A stretch of 64,000 nt of DNA from Ramlibacter sp. (GCA_021323335.1 JAJTCN010000005.1:16192-80191); one strand, 5' to 3'. Positions 15,759 to 24,558 are shown, counted from the first letter of the stretch. Notes: generated by a model from the sequence alone, not told the origin. A program made the numbers and translations.

Positions 15759-18201
15759 GCGCCGCGCCCGGTCCCGGGTGCGCCTCCATGAACGCCTCGA
15801 GGTTCGCCAGGGGCAGCGGCCGGCAATACAGGTAGCCCTGGTAGCGCTCGCACCCCTGGCGGTGCAAAAAAGCGCGCTGTTCCTCCGTCTCCACCCCCTC
15901 GGCGATCACTTCCAGTCCCAGGCTGCGGCACAGCCCGATGATCGTGCCGGCAATCGCCGCGTCGTTGCCATCGGTGAGGATGTCCTTCACGAAGGCACGG
16001 TCGATCTTCAGTTCGTCGATCGGCAGGCGCTTCAGGTACGAGAGCGACGAATAGCCGATGCCGAAATCGTCCACCGACAGGCGCACGCCCATGTCCTTGA
16101 GGTTGCGCATCTTGGCGATGGCGGCGTCCAGGTGGTCGGCCAGCAGGCTTTCGGTGAGTTCCAGCTTCAGCCGGTCGGGCCGGATGCCGGCACGGCGCAC
16201 GCAGGTCATCACCTCGTCGATGAAGTCCGGATGCCGGAACTGGCGCACGCTGACGTTCACCGCGATGCTCAGGTGGCTGCGATCCGGGCGCTGGGCCCAC
16301 TCCGCCAGCTGGGCGCAGGCCGCCTCCAGCACCCAGTGCCCGATCGGGATGATCAGCGAGGTCTCTTCCGCGGTCGGGATGAATGCGTCCGGCCGGACGA
16401 TGCCGCGCGTGGGATGCTCCCAGCGCAGCAGCGCCTCGACGCCGAACATCCGTCCATCCATCCCCACCTGCGGCTGGTATTCGATCTTCAGCTGGTTGTC
16501 GCGCCAGGCCTGCCGCAGGTCCGACGCGAGCGCCGCGTTGGCCGACGCCACCGCCTGCATCTCGGGGTCGAAGAACCGCACCGCATTGCGGCCCGCGGCC
16601 TTGGCCTGGTACATGGCCAGGTCGGCCTGCTTGAGCAGCTCGTTGACGCTGGAGGGCGCCTTGCCGAACAGCGTGACGCCGATGCTGCAGGTGCTGTGGT
16701 GCAGGTACCCGGGCAGCACGTAGGGCTCGCCCAGGCCCTCCAGGATCCGCTGGCTCACCGCTTCGGCGGCGGTGACCGGGTCGAGCGGCTTGTCCGGCCG
16801 GTTTTCCAGCAGCACCACGAACTCGTCGCCGCCCAGCCGCGCCACCAGGTCGCCCTTGGCGACGCAGTTGCGCAGACGCCGCGCGACCTGCTGCAGCAGC
16901 AGGTCGCCCTTCTGGTGGCCCAGCGTGTCGTTGAGCACCTTGAAGTTGTCCAGGTCGATGAACATCAGCGCGCCTTCGCGCGCGTGCCCGCTCTCCCCCA
17001 CCGCCTCGTTCAGCCGGTCCAGCAGCATCTGCCGGTTGGGCAACTGCGTCAGCGGGTCGTAGAAGGCCAGGTACTGGATCTTCTCCTCGTCGCGCTTGCG
17101 CTCGGTGATGTCGCGCCCCACCGCCACCCAGTGCGTCAGGCGGCGGGCCTCGTCCCACACCGGCGACACGTCGAGGTCCACCCAGTACGGCTCGCCGGCC
17201 TTGGTGTAGTTGATCAGGTCGACCCGCACGCGCTCCCACTGCTCCAGCGCGGCCCGGATGCGATCGAGCTGGGGGCGCTGCGTGTCCGGCCCCTGCAGCA
17301 GGCGCGGCGAATGGCCGATGACCTCGTCGCGGGAATAGCCGGTGCGGCGCTCGAAGGCCTCGTTGACGAACACGATGCGCGGCCCGGGCGCGCGGAACGG
17401 CGCCGCCTCGGTGATGATGACGATGTCGTTCAGGCGGGCGATGCTGCCCTCCAGCAGCATCAGGTGCTGCTGCGCCCGCCGCCGGGCCGTGACGTCGCGC
17501 AGGTGCAGGGCCAGCCCTGCGCCGAAGGGGAAGCCGCGCAGCTCCAGCCAGTGGCTCACCTGCGCGTCCAGTTCCTCCAGCTCGATCGCCTCGCGCCGCT
17601 CCAGCGCGTGCATGAAGCGCTCTTCCAGCGCCAGCCGCGCGCGCTTCTGGAAGAAGCTCCAGATCTTGCGGCCGGCGATGGCCTCGCCACCGAGCATCTG
17701 CTCGGCCTGCTCGTTGGCATAGCTGATGCGGCCCTGCGCGTCGATGGTGACGAAGGCTTCGCCGCTGCCCAGCGCGCCGCCCATGCTCACCGTGTGGCGC
17801 ATCAGCGTCCCCGCCGCATAGCCGGCGGGCGCGATCTCCTGCACCAGCCCCTCGGCCCCGGCGAGGCTGCCGTCCGCCGCGGCCAGCGGCTGGCCGACGC
17901 AGCGCACCCAGATGCGGCGGCCCTGCAGCGAGTTCAGCTGCACCTCGATGTCGAAGGGGATGCCCTGCTCCTGGCAGGCGCGCATGCGCGCCTCCAGTTC
18001 CGCGCGGTGTTCCTCCGCGTAGTGGCCGAGCGCGTTCTCGAAGGTCGGCGTGTAACCGGGTGGCGCGCCGTGCAGGCGTGCCAGCTGCTCCGACCAGTAC
18101 AGGTGGCCCTGCTTCGCGTCGAGCCGCCAGAAGCCGATGAAGGCGCTGCGCTCCACGAGCTTCAGCAGGTGGTCAGCGTTGGAGGCTGTCACTGGGTCCA
18201 T
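15727..18201 (-). CDS. PAS-GGDEF-EAL c-di-GMP signalling protein
   Basis: An 824-residue soluble protein. PAS-like domains cover roughly the first 370 residues (WRLDAKQGHLYWSEQLARLHG; ITYAN-like AQGRISYANEQAEQM; RIVFVNEAFERRTGYSRDEVIGHSPRLLQG). The diguanylate cyclase domain has an intact active-site GGDEF in ARLGGDEFVVLL. The EAL phosphodiesterase domain has EALLRW, later NVSVRQF, ELTESLL, DDFGIGYSSL and DELKIDRAFV, so it also looks active. The LLQG PAS resembles light/oxygen/flavin-type PAS loops but lacks a clear flavin cysteine. It could make or break c-di-GMP depending on the signal. Confidence 0.93.
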   Translation of the reverse strand: MDPVTASNADHLLKLVERSAFIGFWRLDAKQGHLYWSEQLARLHGAPPGYTPTFENALGHYAEEHRAELEARMRACQEQGIPFDIEVQLNSLQGRRIWVRCVGQPLAAADGSLAGAEGLVQEIAPAGYAAGTLMRHTVSMGGALGSGEAFVTIDAQGRISYANEQAEQMLGGEAIAGRKIWSFFQKRARLALEERFMHALERREAIELEELDAQVSHWLELRGFPFGAGLALHLRDVTARRRAQQHLMLLEGSIARLNDIVIITEAAPFRAPGPRIVFVNEAFERRTGYSRDEVIGHSPRLLQGPDTQRPQLDRIRAALEQWERVRVDLINYTKAGEPYWVDLDVSPVWDEARRLTHWVAVGRDITERKRDEEKIQYLAFYDPLTQLPNRQMLLDRLNEAVGESGHAREGALMFIDLDNFKVLNDTLGHQKGDLLLQQVARRLRNCVAKGDLVARLGGDEFVVLLENRPDKPLDPVTAAEAVSQRILEGLGEPYVLPGYLHHSTCSIGVTLFGKAPSSVNELLKQADLAMYQAKAAGRNAVRFFDPEMQAVASANAALASDLRQAWRDNQLKIEYQPQVGMDGRMFGVEALLRWEHPTRGIVRPDAFIPTAEETSLIIPIGHWVLEAACAQLAEWAQRPDRSHLSIAVNVSVRQFRHPDFIDEVMTCVRRAGIRPDRLKLELTESLLADHLDAAIAKMRNLKDMGVRLSVDDFGIGYSSLSYLKRLPIDELKIDRAFVKDILTDGNDAAIAGTIIGLCRSLGLEVIAEGVETEEQRAFLHRQGCERYQGYLYCRPLPLANLEAFMEAHPGPGAALTPEPSSEVS

Positions 18202-18246
18202 GTCGTGTTTCGCATCTTACGTTGCCGCACGCACGGCGGAAAAACC

Positions 18247-18262
18247 GTAGGCACCCTCCTAC
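18247..18262. promoter_or_regulatory. GTAGG-N6-CCTAC dyad upstream of the receiver gene
   Basis: Two complementary five-base arms are separated by six bases in the region between the divergent c-di-GMP gene and the receiver gene. The right arm overlaps a TCCTACA heptamer that recurs in other intergenic regions. A regulator-binding role is inferred only from symmetry, position and recurrence. Confidence 0.35.
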
Positions 18263-18310
18263 ATGCAAACGGGGGCCCATCCGAGTGGTTCAGCAGTAAG
18301 CGGGAATAGA

Positions 18311-18772
18311 GTGCCTTACGCCTTGAAACCATTACCGATTGAGCCCCCCGTGCAACTTGCAGTATTCGTCGTGGAGGACAACGCGGAGATCCAGGAGAAC
18401 CTCGTGGGCGCCCTGGAAGAACTGACCTGCGTGCGCGTGGTCGGCGGCAGCGCCACCGAAGACGGCGCCCTGGACTGGATCGCCCGCAACTCCGACTGGG
18501 ACATGCTCATCGTGGACCTGTTCCTCAAGGGCGGCAGCGGCATGCGCCTCGTGCAGCGCGTGCAGCGCGCCCGGACCGACCAGAAGATCATCGTCTTCAG
18601 CAACTACGTCAACGCCAGCGTGCGCAAGCGCTGCGCGCAGCTCGGCGTCGACGCCGTGTTCGACAAGTCCACCGAAATCGACGCCTTGGTGGACTACTGC
18701 TCCCACCAATGCACCCTGCTGGGCACGCAGGCCGCGCTCAGCCCCGCACATCCCACCGGAGGCACCCCATGA
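18311..18772 (+). CDS. Stand-alone response regulator receiver protein
   Basis: About 153 residues holding one receiver domain and no output domain. Visible are the acidic pair in FVVEDNAEI, the likely phosphoacceptor Asp in DMLIVDLFLKGGSG, Ser/Thr in IVFSNYV, and Lys in AVFDKST. The start is uncertain: GTG here has GGGAA six bases upstream, while ATG at 18263 and GTG at 18350 are in frame. Its stop overlaps the ATG of the next gene. It may relay phosphate between the kinase-like proteins of this island, or control the divergent c-di-GMP enzyme by protein contact. Confidence 0.82.
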   Translation: MPYALKPLPIEPPVQLAVFVVEDNAEIQENLVGALEELTCVRVVGGSATEDGALDWIARNSDWDMLIVDLFLKGGSGMRLVQRVQRARTDQKIIVFSNYVNASVRKRCAQLGVDAVFDKSTEIDALVDYCSHQCTLLGTQAALSPAHPTGGTP

Positions 18773-20016
18773 ACAAGTCCATCGATCAAGCCGTCCTGTC
18801 GCTGGTCGCGCCGGAGGCCGATGCTTCCCCCGCCGCCGCGGAACCGGCACAGGGCGGCAACCCGCCGATCGGACGGCGCTGGTCCGACGGCAACGGCTCC
18901 TATGCGCCCGCCGATCCCAACGCGCCATGGAGCATGTCGCAGCAGTGGCCCAACCTGGTCGCCGCGCTGTCCGAGCAGGCCGTGGAAAGCAGCAACCTGC
19001 TGCTGCGCGCGTTGAACTACCTGGTGGGCGCCGGCCGGCTGCGCCGCAGCGAAGCCAAGGCGCTCTCGGACGCGATGCACCAGCTGCGCGGCACCAGCTT
19101 GCGGGCGCAGCAGATCACCCGGCTGGCCGGCGGCCGCATCCGCCAGGCGCGCGAGCGCGTGGACCTGTCGGAGCTGGTGCGCCATGTGCTCGACGACCGG
19201 GCCCAGGAACTCCAGGCCGCCGGCGTTGGCATCACCAGCGACCTGCAGGCGGTGGACGTGCTGCTCGACCCGCCGGTGGCGATCAGCCTCCTGAACAGCG
19301 CGATCGACTGGGCCCTCAGCTTCAGCAAGCAGCTTCACATCTCGCTGGCGCAGGCCGAATGGCCGGGGCCGGCGCAACTGAAGGTGCGGGTGACGACGCC
19401 CCCGCCGGCGCCCTCGCCCCACCCGGGCGGCGTGGGCTGGACGGTGCGGCCGCGCGGCCGCCGCCTGAACGACGGGCTGCACTGGATGTTGCTGCGGCAG
19501 ATCGCGGCGTCCTCCTCGCTCGAAGTCGCGCGCACGCGCGAGGACGGCGCGGCGCTGCTGACCATCGGCTTCCCCAAGACCTTCCTCAGCACCGAGGGCA
19601 TGGCTTGCCTGGAGCTGACCGACCATGGCGACGGGTCCTCCGCGCCGCTGCGCGACGCCTGGGTGCTGGTGATCGCGAGGGACGATCGCCTGCGCAAGGA
19701 CGCGGTCGAGGCGCTGCGCAAGATGGGCATCGATGCGGTCGCGGCGGCGGACACCGGGCAGGCCGGCGCGGCGATCGGCGACACCCGGCCGAACGTGCTG
19801 GTAACGGCCTACGACGTTCCCGCCGGCGAGGTCGCGGCTTTCCGGCGCGACGTCCTGGGCGGCGAGGACCGCTGCCCGCTGGTGGAGATCACCCGCGAAG
19901 TGCCGTCGTTCCACCTGAGTGGTTTCGACCGCTTCGAGACCCCGAAGGTCGGCCGCGAGCAGCTGGCCACCGAATTGCCGCCGACGGTGTTGTTCGAGCT
20001 GGTGAAGGTGGTTTGA
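18769..20016 (+). CDS. Degenerate hybrid kinase-like protein (pseudo-kinase plus pseudo-receiver)
   Basis: A 415-residue soluble protein. After about 60 disordered residues, helices around SEAKALSDAMHQLRGTSLRAQQI and RERVDLSELVRHVLDDRAQEL follow the order of a kinase dimerisation and ATPase domain, with DPPVAISLLNSAIDWAL standing where the N box would be. No nucleotide-binding G box is visible. The last 115 residues (LRDAWVLVIARDDRLRKDAVEALRKMG) have receiver-like strand/helix order, but the phosphoacceptor position reads NVLVTAYDVPAGE without the usual Asp. GGAGG precedes the ATG, which overlaps the receiver gene, so the two proteins are made together. Confidence 0.72.
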   Translation: MNKSIDQAVLSLVAPEADASPAAAEPAQGGNPPIGRRWSDGNGSYAPADPNAPWSMSQQWPNLVAALSEQAVESSNLLLRALNYLVGAGRLRRSEAKALSDAMHQLRGTSLRAQQITRLAGGRIRQARERVDLSELVRHVLDDRAQELQAAGVGITSDLQAVDVLLDPPVAISLLNSAIDWALSFSKQLHISLAQAEWPGPAQLKVRVTTPPPAPSPHPGGVGWTVRPRGRRLNDGLHWMLLRQIAASSSLEVARTREDGAALLTIGFPKTFLSTEGMACLELTDHGDGSSAPLRDAWVLVIARDDRLRKDAVEALRKMGIDAVAAADTGQAGAAIGDTRPNVLVTAYDVPAGEVAAFRRDVLGGEDRCPLVEITREVPSFHLSGFDRFETPKVGREQLATELPPTVLFELVKVV

Positions 20017-20026
20017 GGCGGGCGGT

Positions 20027-20055
20027 GTCGGGGTGCGGCTTTGCCGCAACCCGAC
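20027..20055. terminator. Hairpin of the REP-like family between convergent genes
   Basis: GTCGGGGTGCGGC pairs with GCCGCAACCCGAC across a TTT loop with one bulged G. It is a single unit of the palindromic family and lies between the convergent kinase-like gene and the GAF-EAL gene. There is no long T run, so a terminator role is by position. Confidence 0.55.
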
Positions 20056-20059
20056 GCTT

Positions 20060-21937
20060 TCAACTCCTGAACGGCCCGGCCTCGAGCAACCGGGCCAGTT
20101 GGTCGGCCGGCACCGGCGGGCTGTAGAAAAAGCCCTGCGCCTGCTCGCAGCCCAGCGCGCGCAAGGCCGCGGCCTGGGCCGCGGTCTCGACGCCTTCGGC
20201 CACCACCGACAGGTGCAGGCCGCGGGCCAGCGCCACGCAGGTGCGCACGATGCCCTCGTACGCCGGATCGGAGGTGATCTTCATGACGAAGGCGCGGTCG
20301 ATCTTCAGTTCGTCGATCGGCAGGGTCACGATGTACGCCAGCGACGAATAGCCCGTGCCGAAGTCGTCGATGGCCACCGGCACCCCCAGCGCCCGCACCT
20401 GCCTCAGCACCTCGATCGCGCGCTCCATGTTGCCGATCAGGATGCTTTCCGTGATCTCGATGCCGATCGCCGACGGGTCGCCGTCCAGCGCCGCCAGCGC
20501 GCGTTGCAGCGCCGGCACGAAGTCATCGTGGCGCAACTGCGCCGCCGCCACGTTGACGGCGATCCGCGGCGCCGGCAGGCCGGCATCGCGCCAGCCGCGC
20601 CAGTCGTCGATCGCGCGCTCCATGATCTTCTGCGCCACCGCCCCGATCAGGCCGGTGGTTTCCAGCGCCGGCACGAACTCGCCCGGCGACACCAGGCCCC
20701 GCTGCGGATCCATCCAGCGCACCAGCGCCTCGACACCGACGATGCGGCCGGTGGCGAGCTCCACCTTCGGCTGGTAGTGGTTGACGAACTCCGACCGTTC
20801 CAGCGCAAGCCGCAGTTGCGGCTCCAGCCGGAAGTGCGTGCTGAGCACGTTGTCGACGCTGCGGTCGAAGAAGGCCATCGGCTGCTCGCGTTCGATCGCC
20901 ACCTGCAGCGCCGTGTCCGCCGCGTTCACCACCTCGTCGAGCGTCCCGCCGTCGTCGGGAAACGAGGCGAAGCCCAGGGTCACCGGGCAGACCAGCGACA
21001 GCCCGTTCACCGCATAGGGCTGGCCCAGGCTGCCGGCGAGCTCCGGCGCCTGCCGGCGCGCGAATTCGTCCGGGCGGGCTTGCGGGAAGAACAGGATGAA
21101 CAGCCCGCGCTTGATGCGGCCGAGGAACGCGCCGCGGTCGCCGAACACGCGCAGCCTGTCCGCGGTCTGGCGAATCAGGGCGTCGGCCACGCGGAAGCCG
21201 TGCGCCGAACCGATCTGGTTGATGGTCTTCAGCCGCACGAAGCAGACCATGCCGCGGTCCGGCTTGTGGTGGTCGAACTCGGCTTCGAAGTGGAACCAGT
21301 TCGGCAGCCCGGTCAGGCGGTCGGTCTCGGTGGCGATGCGCAACTGCCGGCGCAGCACCAGGTGGCTGGAGATGGCCCGGGCCAGCTTGGCCAGGCCGTC
21401 GCGCTGGCTGTCGGTCAGCCGGCGCGGCACGCCGTCCATCACGCACAGCGTGCCGATCGCGCTGCCCTCGCGGGTGCGCAGCGGCACGCCGGCATAGAAG
21501 CCAAGCGTCGGCCCCTTCGGCCCCCAGGGCTGCGGATCGGCCCAACCGAGCTTCGCGACGTCGGGGATTTCCAGCACGCGGTCCGGGTCGCGGATGGCGT
21601 GGGCGCAAAAAGACTTGTCACGTGGGACCTGCTGCACTGGCAGGCCGACGCGGGACTTGTACCACTGGCGATGGCTGTCGACGAGGGTCAACGCGCCGAG
21701 GGGGGTGCCGCACAGCACGGTGGCGAGCTGCACCAGGCGGTCGAGATCCTCGTCGGGTTCGGTGTCCAGCAGGCCGAAGCCGCGCAGGTCCGCGATCCGC
21801 TGGGGCTCGTCGGACGGCTGCAGCGCCGCCGTGGACAACCAGGCCGGCCGGCTCGCGGCGCGCGCATCGCCAGAGGCCCGCCCGAACACCGGCGGCGGGT
21901 TGCCTTCGGCGGGTGTTCGGGAGTGGACGGCGGCCAT
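20060..21937 (-). CDS. GAF-GGDEF(degenerate)-EAL protein, probable c-di-GMP phosphodiesterase
   Basis: A 625-residue soluble protein. A GAF domain spans about residues 45-200 (LCGTPLGALTLVDSHRQWYKSRVGLP, FYAGVPLRTREGSAIGTLCVMD). The following GGDEF domain starts DRLTGLPNW but its active loop reads GRIKRGLFIL, so the GGDEF signature is lost and cyclase activity is unlikely. The EAL domain is complete in outline: VEALVRW, NVAAAQL, EITESILIGN, DDFGTGYSSLAYI, DELKIDRAFV, and VAEGVET. It most likely degrades c-di-GMP, with GAF and dead GGDEF as sensors. It is convergent with the kinase-like gene. Confidence 0.9.
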   Translation of the reverse strand: MAAVHSRTPAEGNPPPVFGRASGDARAASRPAWLSTAALQPSDEPQRIADLRGFGLLDTEPDEDLDRLVQLATVLCGTPLGALTLVDSHRQWYKSRVGLPVQQVPRDKSFCAHAIRDPDRVLEIPDVAKLGWADPQPWGPKGPTLGFYAGVPLRTREGSAIGTLCVMDGVPRRLTDSQRDGLAKLARAISSHLVLRRQLRIATETDRLTGLPNWFHFEAEFDHHKPDRGMVCFVRLKTINQIGSAHGFRVADALIRQTADRLRVFGDRGAFLGRIKRGLFILFFPQARPDEFARRQAPELAGSLGQPYAVNGLSLVCPVTLGFASFPDDGGTLDEVVNAADTALQVAIEREQPMAFFDRSVDNVLSTHFRLEPQLRLALERSEFVNHYQPKVELATGRIVGVEALVRWMDPQRGLVSPGEFVPALETTGLIGAVAQKIMERAIDDWRGWRDAGLPAPRIAVNVAAAQLRHDDFVPALQRALAALDGDPSAIGIEITESILIGNMERAIEVLRQVRALGVPVAIDDFGTGYSSLAYIVTLPIDELKIDRAFVMKITSDPAYEGIVRTCVALARGLHLSVVAEGVETAAQAAALRALGCEQAQGFFYSPPVPADQLARLLEAGPFRS

Positions 21938-21959
21938 CGGGGCTCCGTGGCTCAGTGGC

Positions 21960-23906
21960 TCAGTGGCGGGCGAGCGGCATTCGCTCGGACGCCACCGCCG
22001 CGCTGAAGGCCTCGACCTCCTCTTCCTGCCGGCGCTTCCGGGCGGCGCGCTCTTCCGCCTCGCGGGCGGCGGCCTGCATTTCCGCGATCAGCGGCGAGGT
22101 CTCCGGCTCCCTGATCGTCGGGGCGACAGGAGCGGCAGGGGCGCCGAGGTCGATGTCGACGCCGAACACGCTGCCGTCGCCCACGTCCGCCAGCGACTGC
22201 ACCGCGAGCTGCGCCCCGGCGGCGTCCTCGGAGTTCGCCCACGGGGCCAGCGCATGGCCGTCGCCGGCGCCCGGCGTGTCGGCTTCGGTGGCGAGGCTGG
22301 TGGCCACGTCATGGAGGCACAGCAGCTCGCGGCCCGCCTGCAGCGTGAGCGGCGGCCCGGCCGCGGGCACGCCGAACAGCGCGTCCTCGATCACCTTCAG
22401 CACCCGCGGGGTGTGCCAGGCCGAAGTGATGCTCGCGCTCAGCCCGGCCAGGCTCTCCAGTCCGAGCGGTGCGGTCACCTGCTCCAGGCGCGGCGGCTCC
22501 ACGCCGAACAGCTGCGCGTAGCGGTCGCGCACCGCGGCCGCGGCCCGGCTGTCGTCCTCGCTTTCGCACAGCCGCAGCAACTCGAAGAAGGCGATCGGCG
22601 CCGGGCCGGCGCTATCCTGCAGGTAGGACTTCAGCACGGCGGCCGCGTCCGCCGCGAGCCCCAGGGAGCACAGGAACTCGGCCTCCTCGAAGGTCGCGGC
22701 GAGGGTCTCGACCCTGAGCACGGGGTCCGTGCCGCGCCGTTGCACGGGCGCGGCAGGCACGGCCGGCGCCGCTGCAGCCGGTGTCTCTCGCGGGTGCTCC
22801 GCCGGCACCGGCGAGGCATCCGGCGAAGCCGCGGCCGCGGCGGCCACCGCCGGCTGCAGCTCCGGCTGGGGTTGCGGCGCCTGCACATACCAGTGTTCGA
22901 CCATGCTGTGGCGGGTGCGGTACCAGAAGACGCCGGCGGCGGCGGCAGCGACCAGCAGCAACAGGGCCAGCAGCTGCAGCGCGGCGGCGGAACCGTACCA
23001 GGGCTGCGCGGCATCCAGCCGTTGCCGCAGCGTCGCCATCCCGGCCCGCGTCTGTACGGCGTCTTGCCGCAGTTGCGCCAGGTCGCGCTCCAGGTCCTGC
23101 AACATGACCGTGGTGCGCAACACCTCCTGCGGATCGGCGTTGATGGCCTGCCAGAGCAAGGCGGCGGTGGCCCGGCGCCCGGCATCCCCGGCCGGTTCCG
23201 CCAGTTGCGCGCTCACGCGCAGCAGCGTGCTGCCGTCGACCTCGATGGGTTCCAGCCGCAGCCGCGGGCCGGACCGTGCAGTTGCCACCGCCTGCCCGGG
23301 AACGGCGGCACGGGCGGCGCGCGTCCTGGCCGGCGCGGCCTCCCGCGGAGCCGCAGCGACCGGACGCGCGGCCCGGGACCGCGGCGACGGCTGCACCGCC
23401 GTGCTGGTGGCGGCCGCCAGTTGCAGCGGCGCCATGCCGGCCGCGGCAGCCATGGCCGGGGACAGGGGGGCGGCGGGCGGCGCTGCGCCAGCGCGCTGGG
23501 CGGCCAGGCTTGCCACGACCTGCTCGGACGCCAGTTCGGGCAACAAGGTGTAGCTGCGGGTGATCGCGCCGCGGCAGCCGGCGCGCACCGTCACGGTCAC
23601 GACCGGCTCGTCGATCACGGCGTCGGTCTCGATGCGCACGCGCTTTTGCTGCGGGTCGGCGCCGAGGATGGTGGCGCGCACGCGGTGCGGCGGCAGCCGG
23701 GTGTCGCCGAAGGACACGTCCGCATGCACGCATTCGTCGCGCGCGTCGGCGGAGGCGAAGCGCGCCGGCACCGTCATCTCCAGGGGCCGGCCGATCCACG
23801 CCATGGACGAGGGGGTGCCGAGCGACTGGGCCTGCGAACCGGCCCAGGTCGCCAGCAACAGCAAGGGCAACACCAACTTGTGGCCGGACGTAAGCAACTT
23901 TTTCAT
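21960..23906 (-). CDS. FimV-like membrane protein with large cytoplasmic tail
   Basis: A 648-residue protein. It starts with a signal peptide (MKKLLTSG, hydrophobic core, ATWAGSQAQS) and a FimV-like opening (LGTPSSMAWIGRPLEMTVPARF) with two likely disulphide cysteines. An Ala/Pro-rich linker and a coiled segment (DLERDLAQLRQDAVQTRAGMATLRQRL) precede one membrane helix (LLALLLLVAAAAAGVFWY) near residue 320. The tail has helical repeats (EEAEFLCSLGLAADAAAVLKSYL) and ends in a charged coiled coil. FimV/HubP proteins organise poles, pili and c-di-GMP signalling, which fits the island. No LysM domain is evident, so the assignment is tentative. Confidence 0.68.
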   Translation of the reverse strand: MKKLLTSGHKLVLPLLLLATWAGSQAQSLGTPSSMAWIGRPLEMTVPARFASADARDECVHADVSFGDTRLPPHRVRATILGADPQQKRVRIETDAVIDEPVVTVTVRAGCRGAITRSYTLLPELASEQVVASLAAQRAGAAPPAAPLSPAMAAAAGMAPLQLAAATSTAVQPSPRSRAARPVAAAPREAAPARTRAARAAVPGQAVATARSGPRLRLEPIEVDGSTLLRVSAQLAEPAGDAGRRATAALLWQAINADPQEVLRTTVMLQDLERDLAQLRQDAVQTRAGMATLRQRLDAAQPWYGSAAALQLLALLLLVAAAAAGVFWYRTRHSMVEHWYVQAPQPQPELQPAVAAAAAASPDASPVPAEHPRETPAAAAPAVPAAPVQRRGTDPVLRVETLAATFEEAEFLCSLGLAADAAAVLKSYLQDSAGPAPIAFFELLRLCESEDDSRAAAAVRDRYAQLFGVEPPRLEQVTAPLGLESLAGLSASITSAWHTPRVLKVIEDALFGVPAAGPPLTLQAGRELLCLHDVATSLATEADTPGAGDGHALAPWANSEDAAGAQLAVQSLADVGDGSVFGVDIDLGAPAAPVAPTIREPETSPLIAEMQAAAREAEERAARKRRQEEEVEAFSAAVASERMPLARH

Positions 23907-24019
23907 GGGCTTACGCAATGTAAGAAGCTCTGCAGAGCTTGCCCGGTAGGAAGTGCCGCGCTTCCCCTGTAGGAATCAGACTACGCTTTTTTGCGCCGCG
24001 GCGGCGCCGACTCGCGACG

Positions 24020-24259
24020 CTAGGTCGGCGACCGCGCGTCCGCCGCCGGCGTGCGCAGCATGGTGCTGAGGGTGCAGGCGCCCATGCAGACGAACCAGAA
24101 GGAGAAGAAACCGGCCGTGTAGACGGCCTGGCGCGACCAGCCGAGGTGCTGCCCGGCCCATTGCAGCTCCAGCGGGTCGACGAGCGCGAACACCAGCAGT
24201 TCCAGCACGCACGCGGCCAGGAAGGCCGGCCAGCCGATCCACATCATCCGGTTCGCCAT
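24020..24259 (-). CDS. Small two-helix membrane protein of the cbb3 locus
   Basis: A 79-residue protein with two or three hydrophobic helices (WPAFLAACVLELLVFALV and AVYTAGFFSFWFVCMGACTLSTML) and conserved-looking cysteines in the second. I do not recognise a named family. It sits 34 bases downstream of the FixH-like gene, and its ATG follows an AGGAG-like site, so it is probably the last gene of the ccoG-fixH unit. A role in oxidase assembly is suggested only by position. Confidence 0.65.
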   Translation of the reverse strand: MANRMMWIGWPAFLAACVLELLVFALVDPLELQWAGQHLGWSRQAVYTAGFFSFWFVCMGACTLSTMLRTPAADARSPT

Positions 24260-24293
24260 CGTCTGCTCCTCGTTGTACGGGCCGGGCCGGCGC

Positions 24294-24548
24294 TCAGGGC
24301 GCGGTCGGCGTGGCCGCGTGGTTGCGCCCCTGCATCGCAGGCAGGCTCGCCTTGCTGCCCGCGGCCAGTGTCTTGTTGATCTCCATCCCGCGCCGATAGT
24401 AGTCCGTCGCGATCACCGGATCGGCGCCGCTGACCGCGATGAAGGCCGTGACGAACCCGGCCACCACCACCGCGGCCGGCCCCGCGATCACGAGCCAGAC
24501 GAAGGGGAAGCGCCACCAGGGCGAGGACGTCGGGATTTGCTGCTGCAT
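24294..24548 (-). CDS. ccoH: FixH/CcoH-like cbb3 oxidase assembly protein (short)
   Basis: An 84-residue protein with one membrane helix (FPFVWLVIAGPAAVVVAGFVTAFIAV) followed by DPVIATDYYRRGMEINKTLAAGSKA. The helix plus the ...YY..G..IN... motif is the FixH/CcoH signature. The usual FixH has an extra periplasmic beta domain of about 70 residues that is missing here; short forms of this kind are common beside ccoG in betaproteobacteria. It lies 10 bases downstream of the ccoG stop. FixH/CcoH stabilises assembling CcoN-CcoO-CcoP complexes. Confidence 0.78.
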   Translation of the reverse strand: MQQQIPTSSPWWRFPFVWLVIAGPAAVVVAGFVTAFIAVSGADPVIATDYYRRGMEINKTLAAGSKASLPAMQGRNHAATPTAP

Positions 24549-24558
24549 GCGGGACCTT

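Noticed and set aside
15778..18309. Open frame of about 840 codons opposite the PAS-GGDEF-EAL gene
   Set aside because: It is a complement of a conserved gene with no motif of its own and no ribosome site.
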